A DNA stretch of 57,241 bases, taken from the NCBI GenBank assembly GCA_051024685.1, contig JAZHPA010000016.1:1-57241 (forward strand), in the 5' to 3' direction. Of this stretch, positions 23,900 through 32,219 are shown one piece after another. Each line of letters opens with the position of its first letter. Position 1 is the first letter of the stretch. This stretch comes from UBA12545 sp051024685. Lineage in GTDB: Bacteria; Bacillota; DSM-521; Neomoorellales; Neomoorellaceae. The translations under genes and the position numbers were made by a program. The notes under the pieces are model-generated. The model was not told the DNA's origin and did no database searches. It saw only the letters and a list, made by a program, of their open reading frames with translations.

Positions 23900-24055
23900 C
23901 CTGTCCACCTGGTAGAAAGCTTCTCCTTTCCGAGCAAAAGGGAGGCATGCCCGTTTCCCGGCATACCCCGTGGGCCGTACTTTAGCCCAGGCCGGCCGGC
24001 CATAGACCTGACCTCTACAGGGGCTCGTCCTTAGGCCCAACCGGCTCGGAGAAAG
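23900..24055 (-). promoter_or_regulatory. Moco/Tuco-type riboswitch upstream of modA
   Basis: The minus-strand leader has CTCCGAGCCGGTTGGGCC, AAGGACGAGCC, a GCCGGGAAACGGGC hairpin with a GNRA-like loop, then GCCTCCCTTTTGC and GGAAAGGAG. These strings and their order recall the Moco RNA motif (RF01055), which is known upstream of molybdate transport genes and controls transcription or translation through a cofactor-linked fold. A terminator follows directly. The identification is by eye and by context. Confidence 0.6.
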
Positions 24056-24129
24056 ATATGGAGTTTTATCGACCATAATGTTGTTTTCATCATACCTCAT
24101 TAATCCCGAACCGTCAAGGATTGTCTGGG

Positions 24130-24394
24130 CTGACGTATCCCCAGTTTTGATCCCAGGCCTGCTTGGCTTTCGCTCGCAAAGGCCTCCCTCGCGGGCCAAA
24201 CTAGCGCTTGGCTAAAGGTTACGGCAGGTTCTCCGCAGAATTTAAGCATTCTGCCTCAGTTGCCGGCCGCAGGTTTCTCATGGCCTCGGGCCTGCCTCCG
24301 CCTTTCGCCTCGCTAAGTTTGGCTACCGCTCAGGTTTAGTCGCTCGCTTCCAAGCCCAAGCAGGCCTGCCCTGCAAAAAGTGGGGATAACTCAG
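24130..24394. mobile_element. MITE copy C, complete, with 9-bp target duplication
   Basis: 265 bp, from CTGACGTATCCCCA to TGGGGATAACTCAG. The flanking 9-mers are TTGTCTGGG (24121-24129) and TTGCCTGGG (24395-24403), 8 of 9 identical. The right 76 bp match window copy A almost exactly. The inner part differs from copy B but shares blocks with copy D (CCAAACTAGCGCTTGGCT). Confidence 0.85.
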
Positions 24395-24403
24395 TTGCCT
24401 GGG

Positions 24404-24781
24404 TTCCCAGACAAACAGAGATAGATGAAGGTGCCGACTATGGTCCTGTTGCCGAGGAGGGCATGACCATGGGCGATTATGCGGGGGTTATGGGCAAACT
24501 GGCGAAAATAAAGGCAGGACATTCTTTGCTCCCTTAAGGAGGACAACTGAGAAGATAGCAGGCTTCTTCCAGGTGAAAGAGTTGCGCTATGAAGCCTTCC
24601 TTCTCCCCTGCGGTTCGGTTCCAGAGAATTTAAAGCTAGGTTCGCCCTACAGGCAGACGGCGGTTTATCAGACCAACTGTTCATCTCAAGCTGGACCGCG
24701 GGTACTTTGTATCCAGTACAGCTAACTGGACAGAGTACCTAAGTGTACGGGAAGATGTATCATATCGAATCAGTAGCATCA
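24404..24781 (+). pseudogene. Broken protein-like reading frames, unrecognised
   Basis: Plus-strand frames give IDEGADYGPVAEEGMTMGDY and AGVMGKLAKIKAGHSLLP before a stop, then in another frame TEKIAGFFQVKELRYEAFLL and PCGSVPENLKLGSPYRQTAV to a TAA near 24724. The amino-acid use looks like real protein, but there is no intact gene. It may be the remains of a gene cut by the MITE just to the left. No family assigned. Confidence 0.3.
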
Positions 24782-26212
24782 TCAGCTTGGACCGCCGGCT
24801 ATTGAACCTTTCGTGTCTGCTTGGGGCTTAGGTTCAAGCTTGATAAGGCTTAAGAGCACAGTCGTTATCGCTGCGGTTATTACCGCCGCATAGGTCTCGG
24901 TCAAGTTAGGATGAATAGGGAAATGACCGTACTTCGCCTTGTACAAAACCCAGAAAAACCCTACAGCAGCGGTAATTATCATGGAATAGACGGCTGCCCG
25001 GGGTGAGGTTTTACGCCAGTAAAGGGCGAAAAGGATGATTATAAAAAGGGAGCCGCGGATGGTATAGGCAAAATAAACCATATCCAATATTCTGGTGCTG
25101 CCGTACATCAAAAGGGCTAACAGAATACAGGCTATACCGGCCAGGCCGGTGCTTAAGCGGGAAACAAACAGCAGTTGTTGTTCGCTGGCGCCGGGACGCC
25201 ACAGGCGCTGGTAAAGGTCCTTGGTAAACATGGTCCCGGCGGCTAAAATGATGGGCGATACGGTGGATAGGATAGCGGCCATGATGGAAGCCAGAACTAT
25301 GCCGCCAATAACCGGGTTAAGATGCATCATAAGAGTGGGCAGAGCGAGTTTGGCGTTGACCAGGTCAGGAAAGCGGACTCTGGCAGCCATGCCCAGCAGG
25401 GCAGTAATGATGCCGAAGGGTGCCACCACGAAAGCGGTGATAAAGGCCGCTTTTTGGGCTACCTTAACATCTCGGGCGGCCAGGATGGGTTGAATACCCG
25501 CCTGAGCGGTACAGGCGCCCAATACCGAAGCAATAATCCAGGAGGAAACAGGGGACCATCCGATACCCACCCAGTTAAAATAGGGTTGGGCAGGAAGACT
25601 GGCTCGCAGAGAAGAAAAGCCGCCGATATCGGCCAGAACAAAGATTAAGGCCAGGAGGGCTCCCCCGTACATGGCAATCAAATGGATAAAATTGGTGTAG
25701 CCAATGGCATTCATCCCGCCAGCCAGGGTATACGCGATAAAACCTATACCCAGGACCACGACCCCCGCCTCGTAGCTCAAGCCCAATACCGAAACGCCCA
25801 GAGTACCGGCCGCAATAATTTGGGCGGTACCGACAGCGATCATGACGAAGGTAAGGAAGATGCTGGCAACGACCCGGGCATTTACACCCAGAAATTTTTC
25901 CACTATTCCCGGGACCGTAACCGTACCCAGGTTGCGGTAGAGTTTGGCAAAAAAGAGGGCCAGGACAATAACTCCTATTCCGTTAGCGATAGTATACCAG
26001 GCCCCGGAGAGGCCGGTTACAAAACCGTATTCCGATATGCCCGTGGTAGAGGTCCCACCGAGCCACTCGCCTACACTGATCACTACCACCATGAGGACAC
26101 CCAGACCGGCTCCGTGAAAAGAGGTGGCGGTGCGCGTCTTCCTTTGGGCATACAGGCCGGCGGCCACGGTCAAGGTTAAGTAGGCCAGGATAATAAGTAA
26201 TTGCACGGACAT
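24782..26212 (-). CDS. Sodium:solute symporter (SSS family)
   Basis: A membrane transporter of 476 residues with about thirteen hydrophobic segments and the SSS fold: GEWLGGTSTTGISEYGFVTG, AYTLAGGMNAIGYTNFIHLI and SIMAAILSTVSPIILAAGTM, the last being the Na2-site helix region. ATG 26212 has GGAGGG at 8 nt and is preferred over ATG 26230. It follows the DUF4387 gene by about 75 nt and is the last gene of the three-gene run, so it presumably imports the substrate of the AtuA-like protein. The substrate itself cannot be told. Confidence 0.88.
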   Translation of the reverse strand: MSVQLLIILAYLTLTVAAGLYAQRKTRTATSFHGAGLGVLMVVVISVGEWLGGTSTTGISEYGFVTGLSGAWYTIANGIGVIVLALFFAKLYRNLGTVTVPGIVEKFLGVNARVVASIFLTFVMIAVGTAQIIAAGTLGVSVLGLSYEAGVVVLGIGFIAYTLAGGMNAIGYTNFIHLIAMYGGALLALIFVLADIGGFSSLRASLPAQPYFNWVGIGWSPVSSWIIASVLGACTAQAGIQPILAARDVKVAQKAAFITAFVVAPFGIITALLGMAARVRFPDLVNAKLALPTLMMHLNPVIGGIVLASIMAAILSTVSPIILAAGTMFTKDLYQRLWRPGASEQQLLFVSRLSTGLAGIACILLALLMYGSTRILDMVYFAYTIRGSLFIIILFALYWRKTSPRAAVYSMIITAAVGFFWVLYKAKYGHFPIHPNLTETYAAVITAAITTVLLSLIKLEPKPQADTKGSIAGGPS

Positions 26213-26285
26213 GGGATAAACCCTCCGCATGCTATAAAGTAAGTTGGGGAGGCATCAACGATGCCTCCCGCAGGTTAAGAAGGAG

Positions 26286-26609
26286 TTATTCCAGCGGTAC
26301 CTCAATATCTAAAAGGGGTGCGTACTGCTGGCAGCCGAAGATGTCGGATTCTCCCGGGCTTCCGCTGGGGCGTTTCCGGTAAATCGTGAACTTGATGGCA
26401 TAGGCGGGATCAAACTCTACGAAATCGCTAATCCTTTCCGGGCTTAAGTTATAAAGCTTGCAGACAGTTTCCGGGGTAAGAACCCCGCTTTTTTTCACCA
26501 GCTCGTACTTCTCTTTATCGTTAAAGATTATATCGAAGGTTATCTTATCCGTGCCGGCATTTTTACTGCGGATAGTCTTGGCCAGTTCCACCAGTTTAAC
26601 TGTTGGCAT
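26286..26609 (-). CDS. DUF4387 family protein
   Basis: 107 residues, matching the DUF4387 family seen alone or fused behind AtuA/DUF1446 proteins: LVELAKTIRSKNAGTDKITF, DIIFNDKEKYELVKKSG and FVEFDPAYAIKFTIYRKRPS then DIFGCQQYAPLLDIEVPL. The activity of this family is not known to me. It is 16 nt behind the AtuA-like gene, and the pair probably forms one complex or enzyme, as in genomes where they are one chain. Confidence 0.85.
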   Translation of the reverse strand: MPTVKLVELAKTIRSKNAGTDKITFDIIFNDKEKYELVKKSGVLTPETVCKLYNLSPERISDFVEFDPAYAIKFTIYRKRPSGSPGESDIFGCQQYAPLLDIEVPLE

Positions 26610-26625
26610 CCTTAAATTTACCTCC

Positions 26626-27993
26626 TTACTTTCCCGCTTCAGTGATAAAGGTGGGGAAAAGTTCTAACGGGTCATTCAAGGCGAGGGTATGGTTTATGGT
26701 CCACCTGTAGGCAGGAGATGCGGGCAAAACCTCATCCACTATGAACGCGGCGCCGCCGGCCGTGCCTTTTACCTCGGGCAAGCGGGCGTAAAACATCTGC
26801 CGGGTGCCGATCATGGCCACCTCTTCCGCCATCCCTTTAGTAGGCGCGATACCCTCTACAACTACACACAGTTCGTGGGAGCGAATCTCCTTGACAGGCT
26901 CCAGCTCCCCCATGACGCCGTTTTTGCCGAAGACATGATAATATAATTCGTAGCCGCGGTCTCCAAAGCGTTCCCGCACATGCTGTCTGGCCCATTCTAT
27001 TACCTGGTCGATATGCCGGATGGTATAAGGGTCCCGGATGCCGGCAATACCGATATAGCGTTCGCCCACTTTGCCCGAGCCTTCCAGCTTAACCCGCAGT
27101 TCTGGAGAAGGGATGAAACGAGGTCCGGTTATACGGCAAGTTTTTTCGTCGTATTGCTCATAGCGGCATTCACTCATGTCCAGCATGCCGCCCAGGACGT
27201 ATTCGTAGTAAGGGTTGGACCTCTCATACATGGCGTGGCCGGCTACTGAAGCTACCGTGCACCGCTGTTCCGGATGCATGGCAGTGACCTTAACATCGGT
27301 CTCGGTGATGGTGCCTATGATGGTTTCCTTGCCGCCATAGGGTTCAGCGCAGAAGGAAGCGCACTCCATGACCTTACCCAGGTAGTAGGCCAGATCTTCG
27401 GGGAAACCGGCCCTGATGGCCGGAGCGGCAAAGATAGCGCAATCGCTGGACCGGCCACCGATAATGACCTCAGCGCCCATGTCCAGCAGTTTAATGTAGG
27501 GATGCACCCCAGCAAGAGCTACAATCCGGTCGGTCTTTTCCAGGTCGGACCAGGTAAGATCAGGCCGTCCGTCTAAACCTTTAATAACCTCGCCTTTTTT
27601 CATCCGCTGGGCCAGATAATCTTTGCTCACCTCGGAATAGAAATAGCCCACTGTAAACTTGGGCAGATTATGTTTTTCGGCCAGTTCCTTAATGATGTTG
27701 ACATAAAGATCTACCCGGCTGTTGCTCCCGGTGTCACCGGCCGAACCGATGATCATGGGCACCCCTAATCGGCGGGCAGCCAGGAGCATATGTTCCAAAT
27801 CATGTTTCTGCCATTCCAGAGGGCTGGCCGAAGTATCGGCTCCCAAGGGGCCGGGACCAATGTCATCGCTGCCGGAATCAGCTACAATATAATCTGGTTT
27901 GGTCTCCACTCCCCGGTAAAAGCTCCCCGTCTTTAAGGGGGCAAATCCCAGATGCCCGTTAGGACAGAGAAAGCGCAGCGGTTTTTTCCCCAT
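26626..27993 (-). CDS. AtuA-like protein (DUF1446 family)
   Basis: 455 residues of the acyclic terpene utilization AtuA family. Visible are the N-terminal GHLGFAPLKTGSFYRGVETK and ADSGSDDIGPGPLGADTSAS, IIGSAGDTGSNSRVDLYV, and the middle VIIGGRSSDCAIFAAPAIRA. In Pseudomonas atuA belongs to citronellol/geraniol breakdown, but most relatives in anaerobes are uncharacterised and often sit with DUF4387 and a transporter, as here. The gene is the first of the run reading away from the GntR regulator, and GTTATAAC sites lie in the shared intergenic region. A role in breakdown of an imported organic acid or terpenoid is inference. Confidence 0.85.
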   Translation of the reverse strand: MGKKPLRFLCPNGHLGFAPLKTGSFYRGVETKPDYIVADSGSDDIGPGPLGADTSASPLEWQKHDLEHMLLAARRLGVPMIIGSAGDTGSNSRVDLYVNIIKELAEKHNLPKFTVGYFYSEVSKDYLAQRMKKGEVIKGLDGRPDLTWSDLEKTDRIVALAGVHPYIKLLDMGAEVIIGGRSSDCAIFAAPAIRAGFPEDLAYYLGKVMECASFCAEPYGGKETIIGTITETDVKVTAMHPEQRCTVASVAGHAMYERSNPYYEYVLGGMLDMSECRYEQYDEKTCRITGPRFIPSPELRVKLEGSGKVGERYIGIAGIRDPYTIRHIDQVIEWARQHVRERFGDRGYELYYHVFGKNGVMGELEPVKEIRSHELCVVVEGIAPTKGMAEEVAMIGTRQMFYARLPEVKGTAGGAAFIVDEVLPASPAYRWTINHTLALNDPLELFPTFITEAGK

Positions 27994-28026
27994 AGCCCTT
28001 TCCTCCCCAATATGATGTTATTACTT

Positions 28027-28034
28027 GTTATAAC
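28027..28034. promoter_or_regulatory. Candidate GntR operator upstream of the AtuA-like gene
   Basis: The perfect palindrome GTTATAAC, 34 nt before the ATG at 27993. HutC-subfamily regulators are known to bind GTxTAxAC-like palindromes. The same octamer recurs at 29223-29230. Confidence 0.5.
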
Positions 28035-28152
28035 CTCATTGCTTTTAATTCTACATACATTCGTTTTTTCCTCCTCGTTCAACAAGATTAACAGCCTCTT
28101 TTTCACGGCAAAAAAATACACCGTCCAGTAATGTATTGATCATCTGGGGGGC

Positions 28153-28174
28153 GTTATGTTAGTCTTGTTATGAC
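28153..28174. promoter_or_regulatory. Candidate GntR operator in front of the regulator gene
   Basis: GTTATGTT (28153-28160) and GTTATGAC (28167-28174) lie 24-45 nt before ATG 28198. They are near-matches to GTTATAAC, suggesting autoregulation. Confidence 0.4.
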
Positions 28175-28197
28175 AATGGGTAGATGGAGGGACTGTA

Positions 28198-28977
28198 ATG
28201 TCGGAAAAAGCCATGCCTTTGGCGCCCCACTGGGAAATATCCTCAGCCAAAGATCGGCCGCTGTACCAGCAGCTAAAAGATTTACTGGCGGCTCAAATTA
28301 AGAATGGATCCTTTAAAGCCGGGGATCGCCTTCCTTCGGAGAAAGAGCTCTGTGCTTTATATAATGTAAGCCGCATTACAGTGCGCCAGGCTTTAGCAGA
28401 GCTAGCCAGGGAAGGCCTTATTTACCGCACCCACGGTAAAGGTACCTTTGTGGCCCGGCCCCGTATTCAGCAGGAATTGGTCAGGGTCACGCCCTTTGAG
28501 GCCACCTTGAGGAGCAAAGGATTAGAACCTTCTACTAGATACCTCGGGTCCAGCACTCTGCAGGCCGATTATTACCTGGCTACTGTTCTGGCTATCCCGC
28601 TCTCCACCAGGCTTCTTCGGTTGGAACTCCTGGGCCTGGGCAACGACGAGCCCATGGTGTACTATATATCCCATTTTGTAGAGGATCTGGGGCAGAAATT
28701 AGATGAACTGGCCAGAGATTTGTCCGAAAAACGGATTCCCTTTTCCACTTTTGATCTCTATGAAAAGGCAGGTCTACCTTCCCCCTCCATGTTGACCCAG
28801 TCCTTCGAAGCCATTGCTGCCAGCAGAGAACAGGCCAAAATCCTGGCCGTCAAACCCGGAGAACCTTTGCTCTTTGTCACTACCTTGGCGTATACGGCCG
28901 AAGGCCGGCCGGTGGAATATAAGCAGGCGGCTTACAGGGGAGATAAGTATAGCTTCTACTTAACCCGGCCCGTTTGA
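28198..28977 (+). CDS. GntR-family transcriptional regulator (HutC subfamily)
   Basis: 259 residues. An N-terminal winged helix (PLYQQLKDLLAAQIKNGSFK, then GDRLPSEKELCALYNVSRIT and VRQALAELAREGLIYRTHGK with GTFVA) is followed by a UTRA effector-binding domain (about 95-250; VTPFEATLRSKGLEPSTRYL; QSFEAIAASREQAKILAVKP). HutC-type proteins usually repress and are released by a small-molecule effector. Transcribed away from the AtuA-like operon, and followed by a terminator before the amidotransferase gene. It likely controls both neighbouring runs through GTTATAAC-type sites. Confidence 0.93.
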   Translation: MSEKAMPLAPHWEISSAKDRPLYQQLKDLLAAQIKNGSFKAGDRLPSEKELCALYNVSRITVRQALAELAREGLIYRTHGKGTFVARPRIQQELVRVTPFEATLRSKGLEPSTRYLGSSTLQADYYLATVLAIPLSTRLLRLELLGLGNDEPMVYYISHFVEDLGQKLDELARDLSEKRIPFSTFDLYEKAGLPSPSMLTQSFEAIAASREQAKILAVKPGEPLLFVTTLAYTAEGRPVEYKQAAYRGDKYSFYLTRPV

Positions 28978-29075
28978 TGATCGCCTCCGGCTCCACCGGA
29001 TACTATCATCCAGCAATTTTCTCTGGAGTTTGATGAGCGCCTCTGCTCGTCCCTCTTGGTGTTAACAGCCCCTAC

Positions 29076-29117
29076 AGCCCTCATAGTGTCCCTGACACTA
29101 GAGGGCTTCTTTCTTTA
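29076..29117 (+). terminator. Terminator after the GntR gene
   Basis: AGCCCTC-TAGTGTC pairs with GACACTA-GAGGGCT around a short loop, followed by TCTTTCTTT on the plus strand, about 100 nt past the stop. Confidence 0.8.
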
Positions 29118-29212
29118 GCCAAATTACTTTTGCCGAAGTTATGGTGCCAGCTGAAAAAACAAATAAAAGTTAATAATTCAAGCAGGAAAAATGGACTATT
29201 TGGCGAATTAAG

Positions 29213-29230
29213 ATTATAACACGTTATAAC
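29213..29230. promoter_or_regulatory. Double GntR operator before the amidotransferase operon
   Basis: ATTATAAC and GTTATAAC stand 2 nt apart (29213-29220, 29223-29230), forming TTATAAC-AC-GTTATAA, 28 nt before ATG 29258. A further TATAAC lies beside the ribosome site. A repressor bound here would block transcription start. Confidence 0.5.
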
Positions 29231-29257
29231 TTCTATGGGGAAAGGGGGTATAACAAG

Positions 29258-30025
29258 ATGGTGGGTCCTATTCGCATCGGCATAACTACCGGGTGGGAGC
29301 AGGGCTCTGTCGTGCCGGGATGGTCTCTTGTATATACAGTTAAGCCCTGCATAGATGTAATAGCAAAGGTTGGCGGTATTCCGTTGTTGCTCCCAGTATT
29401 GGAGGAGCCGGTAATTCGTCAGGAGGCTTTAAACAATGTTGATGCTCTTCTTGCCGCCGGGGAAGTCCTTAGCGTTAAACGCAATGTCTTAAGCGGAGAC
29501 CAACCTAAGGATTTGGAAAGTCAAAATCCCTTGCGCTTTGCTAATGAGCGCGATTACTTGCTCGGGGCCCTGGAACGAAATATGCCGATTCTGGGCATCT
29601 GTCGCGGGTACCAAGTCTTGAATATTATCTGTGGCGGTACTATGTACCTGGAAGATATCCACCTGCGGCCCGAAAACAACGGCGTACTTCACCACCAAGG
29701 CAGTCAACCACCAGAGGAAACTGTGCACCCTGTAGAGTTGTCCGGTATTTTGGCCCGCCTTACGGGCAGAAAAGAGGCCATGGTGAACAGTTTTCACCGC
29801 CAGGCAGTAAAGGAGCCGCCAGCCGATTTTGAGGTTATTGCTCGGGCACCGGACGGGATAATTGAAGGGATAGCGAGTCTCAAGCATGATTTTGTCCTGG
29901 GAGTCCAGTTTCATCCCGAAATTTTACCGGAGCCAATATGGTTAAGGATTTTTAAGAAGTTAGTAGAGGCAGGACAAAGATATAGGCAAAAGAATGGTAA
30001 AAAAGCCAATAAGGATAATGTTTAA
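29258..30025 (+). CDS. Class I glutamine amidotransferase, gamma-glutamyl hydrolase type (peptidase C26, PuuD-like)
   Basis: 255 residues of the peptidase C26 family. The catalytic Cys sits in the nucleophile elbow LGICRGYQVLNI; His and Glu in VLGVQFHPEILPE. Known members hydrolyse gamma-glutamyl amides, e.g. gamma-glutamyl-GABA in putrescine breakdown, or act as amidases. One change is visible: the usual oxyanion-side GGxD near residue 65 reads AAGEVLS, so the substrate may differ. AAAGGGGG precedes the ATG. It leads a three-gene run with a TRAP-like permease and a small membrane protein, all behind GTTATAAC operators. Substrate unknown. Confidence 0.85.
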   Translation: MVGPIRIGITTGWEQGSVVPGWSLVYTVKPCIDVIAKVGGIPLLLPVLEEPVIRQEALNNVDALLAAGEVLSVKRNVLSGDQPKDLESQNPLRFANERDYLLGALERNMPILGICRGYQVLNIICGGTMYLEDIHLRPENNGVLHHQGSQPPEETVHPVELSGILARLTGRKEAMVNSFHRQAVKEPPADFEVIARAPDGIIEGIASLKHDFVLGVQFHPEILPEPIWLRIFKKLVEAGQRYRQKNGKKANKDNV

Positions 30026-30098
30026 ATTACAAAAGTTTCTCCTGTTGAAAGTTGAGCAGAAATTTGTTAAAAAGGTTTGCTGTAAGGAGGCATCAGAA

Positions 30099-31481
30099 AT
30101 GCCCACTCAAATGGTCGGCCCTCTGCCGGTAGAGGTATTCTGGTTAATTGAGCTACTGTTGGTCATTGCCCTCGTATTCATAGCCTTCAAACGGCCAATC
30201 TACGAGGCCATGGCCATCGCCTTTGCCTTTACCATTGTCATGACCGGGCGCTACGATCTTTTTTGGCCGGGCCTTTTGGCTCCCTCAACAAGCGGCCTCT
30301 TCTATATCATAGTCGGTTTTCTGGTCTTTGCTCACATTTTAGGCCGGACCAAAGTAGTAGAAAAGTTAATCAATCTTATTCTGGCCGTTATCGGTGGTCT
30401 GCCGGGCGGGGCCGGTTATGTAGCCCTTTTGGGCAGCAGCGCCCTGGCCACCATGACGGGTACCGGTCCGGGCAACGTAGCAGCCACCGGCGTTTTTACC
30501 ATCCCAGCCATGATCAGGAGCGGTTTCCCCCGCCACCTGGCGGCAACCGTGGAGATGGCCTCCAGTATGTTAGGTAACCAGGTTGGCCCTGGGTTAAATC
30601 TTGTCGCCTTCGCCATTCTCTCGTCTTTGTATCCTGACAAATATTCCCTCTCTACCTTTTGGCTGGGACTGTATATTGTTTTCGGATGGCTGATTTTGCA
30701 ACGCTGGCTGACCCTGCTGGCCTTCTGCAAATACTATAAAGTTCAGCCCGTGCCCAAGGAGGAACGCCCTAACCTGGCCCAAGCCTTTAAAGAAGGTTGG
30801 AAAGCCCTCTTAATTCCAGTTTTCATTCTAGGACCCATTATTATTGATTCCCTGTTCAAGGATGGCCTCACCGCCCGTTTTGGCGCGGAAGGAGCCAAAG
30901 CCTTCTCAGCTTCTATACTTCTTATGGCAGCAGGCTTCTGTACTTTTTACTCCTTGATCATAGGTCGCAAGGAGATACCGGGCGGTTTTAATTTACACAG
31001 CATTTTTGCCATGTTCCGGGACAGTTTGAAAGGGGTAGTGCCTGTTTCCGCCACCATTTACTTGGCCTATGCCATTGCCCTGGTCTTCAAGCAGGTAGAA
31101 ATGAGCCAGGCTATTCAAACCTGGTTCTTAAGCCTGGGTCTGGGCAAACTGGGTTGGGCCCTCCTGATAGTCCTCTTCACCGCCTTCCTCGGGATGGTTT
31201 TGCCCGGCTCTTCCCAAGTGGCGATTCTGGGGTCAGCCATCATTTCCACCGGCGCGGCTGTCGGTATCGATCCCTTTCTGATAGCCGTAGTTATGCCGGC
31301 CATTACAGGTGTAATGGAAGGTATGACCCCACCCCTGGCCCTGGCCATGTATACCGCTATGGGAATCGCCAAATCCCGATTCTGGGAAACTGCTAAATTA
31401 ACCTACGTTTGGGTGTTTGCCCACCTGATTGTGACTTTCTTGCTTTTAGTGGGTATCCTACCCATATTTATTAGAAGTTAA
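30099..31481 (+). CDS. TRAP-type large permease (DctM/TAXI-like)
   Basis: A 460-residue integral membrane protein with a dozen or so hydrophobic helices. The signature stretch SALATMTGTGPGNVAATGVF and TIPAMIRSGFPRHLAATVEM, then a second inverted copy near GMVLPGSSQVAILGSAIIST, resembles the repeats of TRAP large permeases. ATG 30099 has AAGGAGG at 8 nt; the open frame further upstream overlaps the amidotransferase and is not used. No extracytoplasmic binding protein is encoded nearby, which is unusual for TRAP systems, so a related secondary carrier is possible. Likely takes up the substrate of the operon. Confidence 0.75.
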   Translation: MPTQMVGPLPVEVFWLIELLLVIALVFIAFKRPIYEAMAIAFAFTIVMTGRYDLFWPGLLAPSTSGLFYIIVGFLVFAHILGRTKVVEKLINLILAVIGGLPGGAGYVALLGSSALATMTGTGPGNVAATGVFTIPAMIRSGFPRHLAATVEMASSMLGNQVGPGLNLVAFAILSSLYPDKYSLSTFWLGLYIVFGWLILQRWLTLLAFCKYYKVQPVPKEERPNLAQAFKEGWKALLIPVFILGPIIIDSLFKDGLTARFGAEGAKAFSASILLMAAGFCTFYSLIIGRKEIPGGFNLHSIFAMFRDSLKGVVPVSATIYLAYAIALVFKQVEMSQAIQTWFLSLGLGKLGWALLIVLFTAFLGMVLPGSSQVAILGSAIISTGAAVGIDPFLIAVVMPAITGVMEGMTPPLALAMYTAMGIAKSRFWETAKLTYVWVFAHLIVTFLLLVGILPIFIRS

Positions 31482-31496
31482 AAGGAGCGTGGGCAA

Positions 31497-31772
31497 ATGA
31501 AAAAAGCATTTGAAAGTCTCCTCCATAGCCTTTTTGGGATTTTCATCTTGATAGCCGTACTAATCGGTGCGGTAGTAGCCTTCATGTTTGCGGCCGGTTT
31601 CCTCATCGGAGGGCCGTCTGCCACCCAACTAGCCCTGGCCGGTAAAAAAGCCCTTGATTATGCCATAAAAATAGCTGCCGTTGGCGTCTTATTTGGCTTA
31701 TTTGCCTTCTATATCAACGGGCGTCATGAGTTAACTTTGAGGGACGACCATCCAGAAGAGAACATAGAATAA
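31497..31772 (+). CDS. Small membrane protein, partner of the TRAP-like permease
   Basis: 91 residues with two hydrophobic helices (FGIFILIAVLIGAVVAFMFA and IKIAAVGVLFGLFAFYINGR) and an acidic tail. It starts 15 nt after the permease stop behind AAAAGGAG. Its place is that of a TRAP small subunit (DctQ), but it has two predicted helices instead of four. I do not recognise a family. Confidence 0.7.
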   Translation: MKKAFESLLHSLFGIFILIAVLIGAVVAFMFAAGFLIGGPSATQLALAGKKALDYAIKIAAVGVLFGLFAFYINGRHELTLRDDHPEENIE

Positions 31773-31800
31773 GTGGGTATCATTCCATTCACCTAAGCTT

Positions 31801-31843
31801 GGGCCCTGGGCTTCTCCACCAGGGGAGGCCCGGGGCTTTATTG
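31801..31843 (+). terminator. Terminator after the amidotransferase-permease operon
   Basis: GCCCTGGGC...GCCCGGGGC stem with inner TCTCC/GGGGA pairing, followed by TTTATT, about 30 nt past the small membrane protein. From 31844 to 32127 I see no gene on either strand. Confidence 0.7.
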
Positions 31844-32127
31844 GAAAGACCCCGCCTCCGGTCCAGCGAAATATTCCTCTAAAAGAACGTCCGCACTTTT
31901 GATGGCCGCTTTTTACCCCGACCCATCACTTTCATCCCGCCGGATTTGTCTTTTCCTCTTATTAAAGCTAAAGAGCAACCTTGTTCGTTTACGGGATAAG
32001 GGTTTTGAATACCTGGCCTTAATTTTTTAAGGGAAAGCATTTTGCACAGATAGGTGGAAAAAGGAAGGAATTAGCATCTCAGCCTGCCAGAGAAGGGGTT
32101 ATTGGGGTTCAGCGGCACTTTCCTTTT

Positions 32128-32156
32128 TTGTCTTGTGGCAACTTCTATAGTATAAT
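32128..32156 (+). promoter_or_regulatory. Sigma-A promoter of the sucrose-type gene pair
   Basis: TTGTCT (32128-32133), 17 nt, TATAAT (32151-32156), about 60 nt before ATG 32220. Confidence 0.65.
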
Positions 32157-32219
32157 AAAGTTGTATGTAGTCATCTATACATAGCCTAAGTTGTCTGGTA
32201 GGTTTAGGAGGTGAAAGGT

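Noticed and set aside
24391..24684. A 97-codon minus-strand frame next to MITE copy C
   Set aside because: It begins inside the MITE end, and the opposite strand has the more protein-like, though broken, frames.
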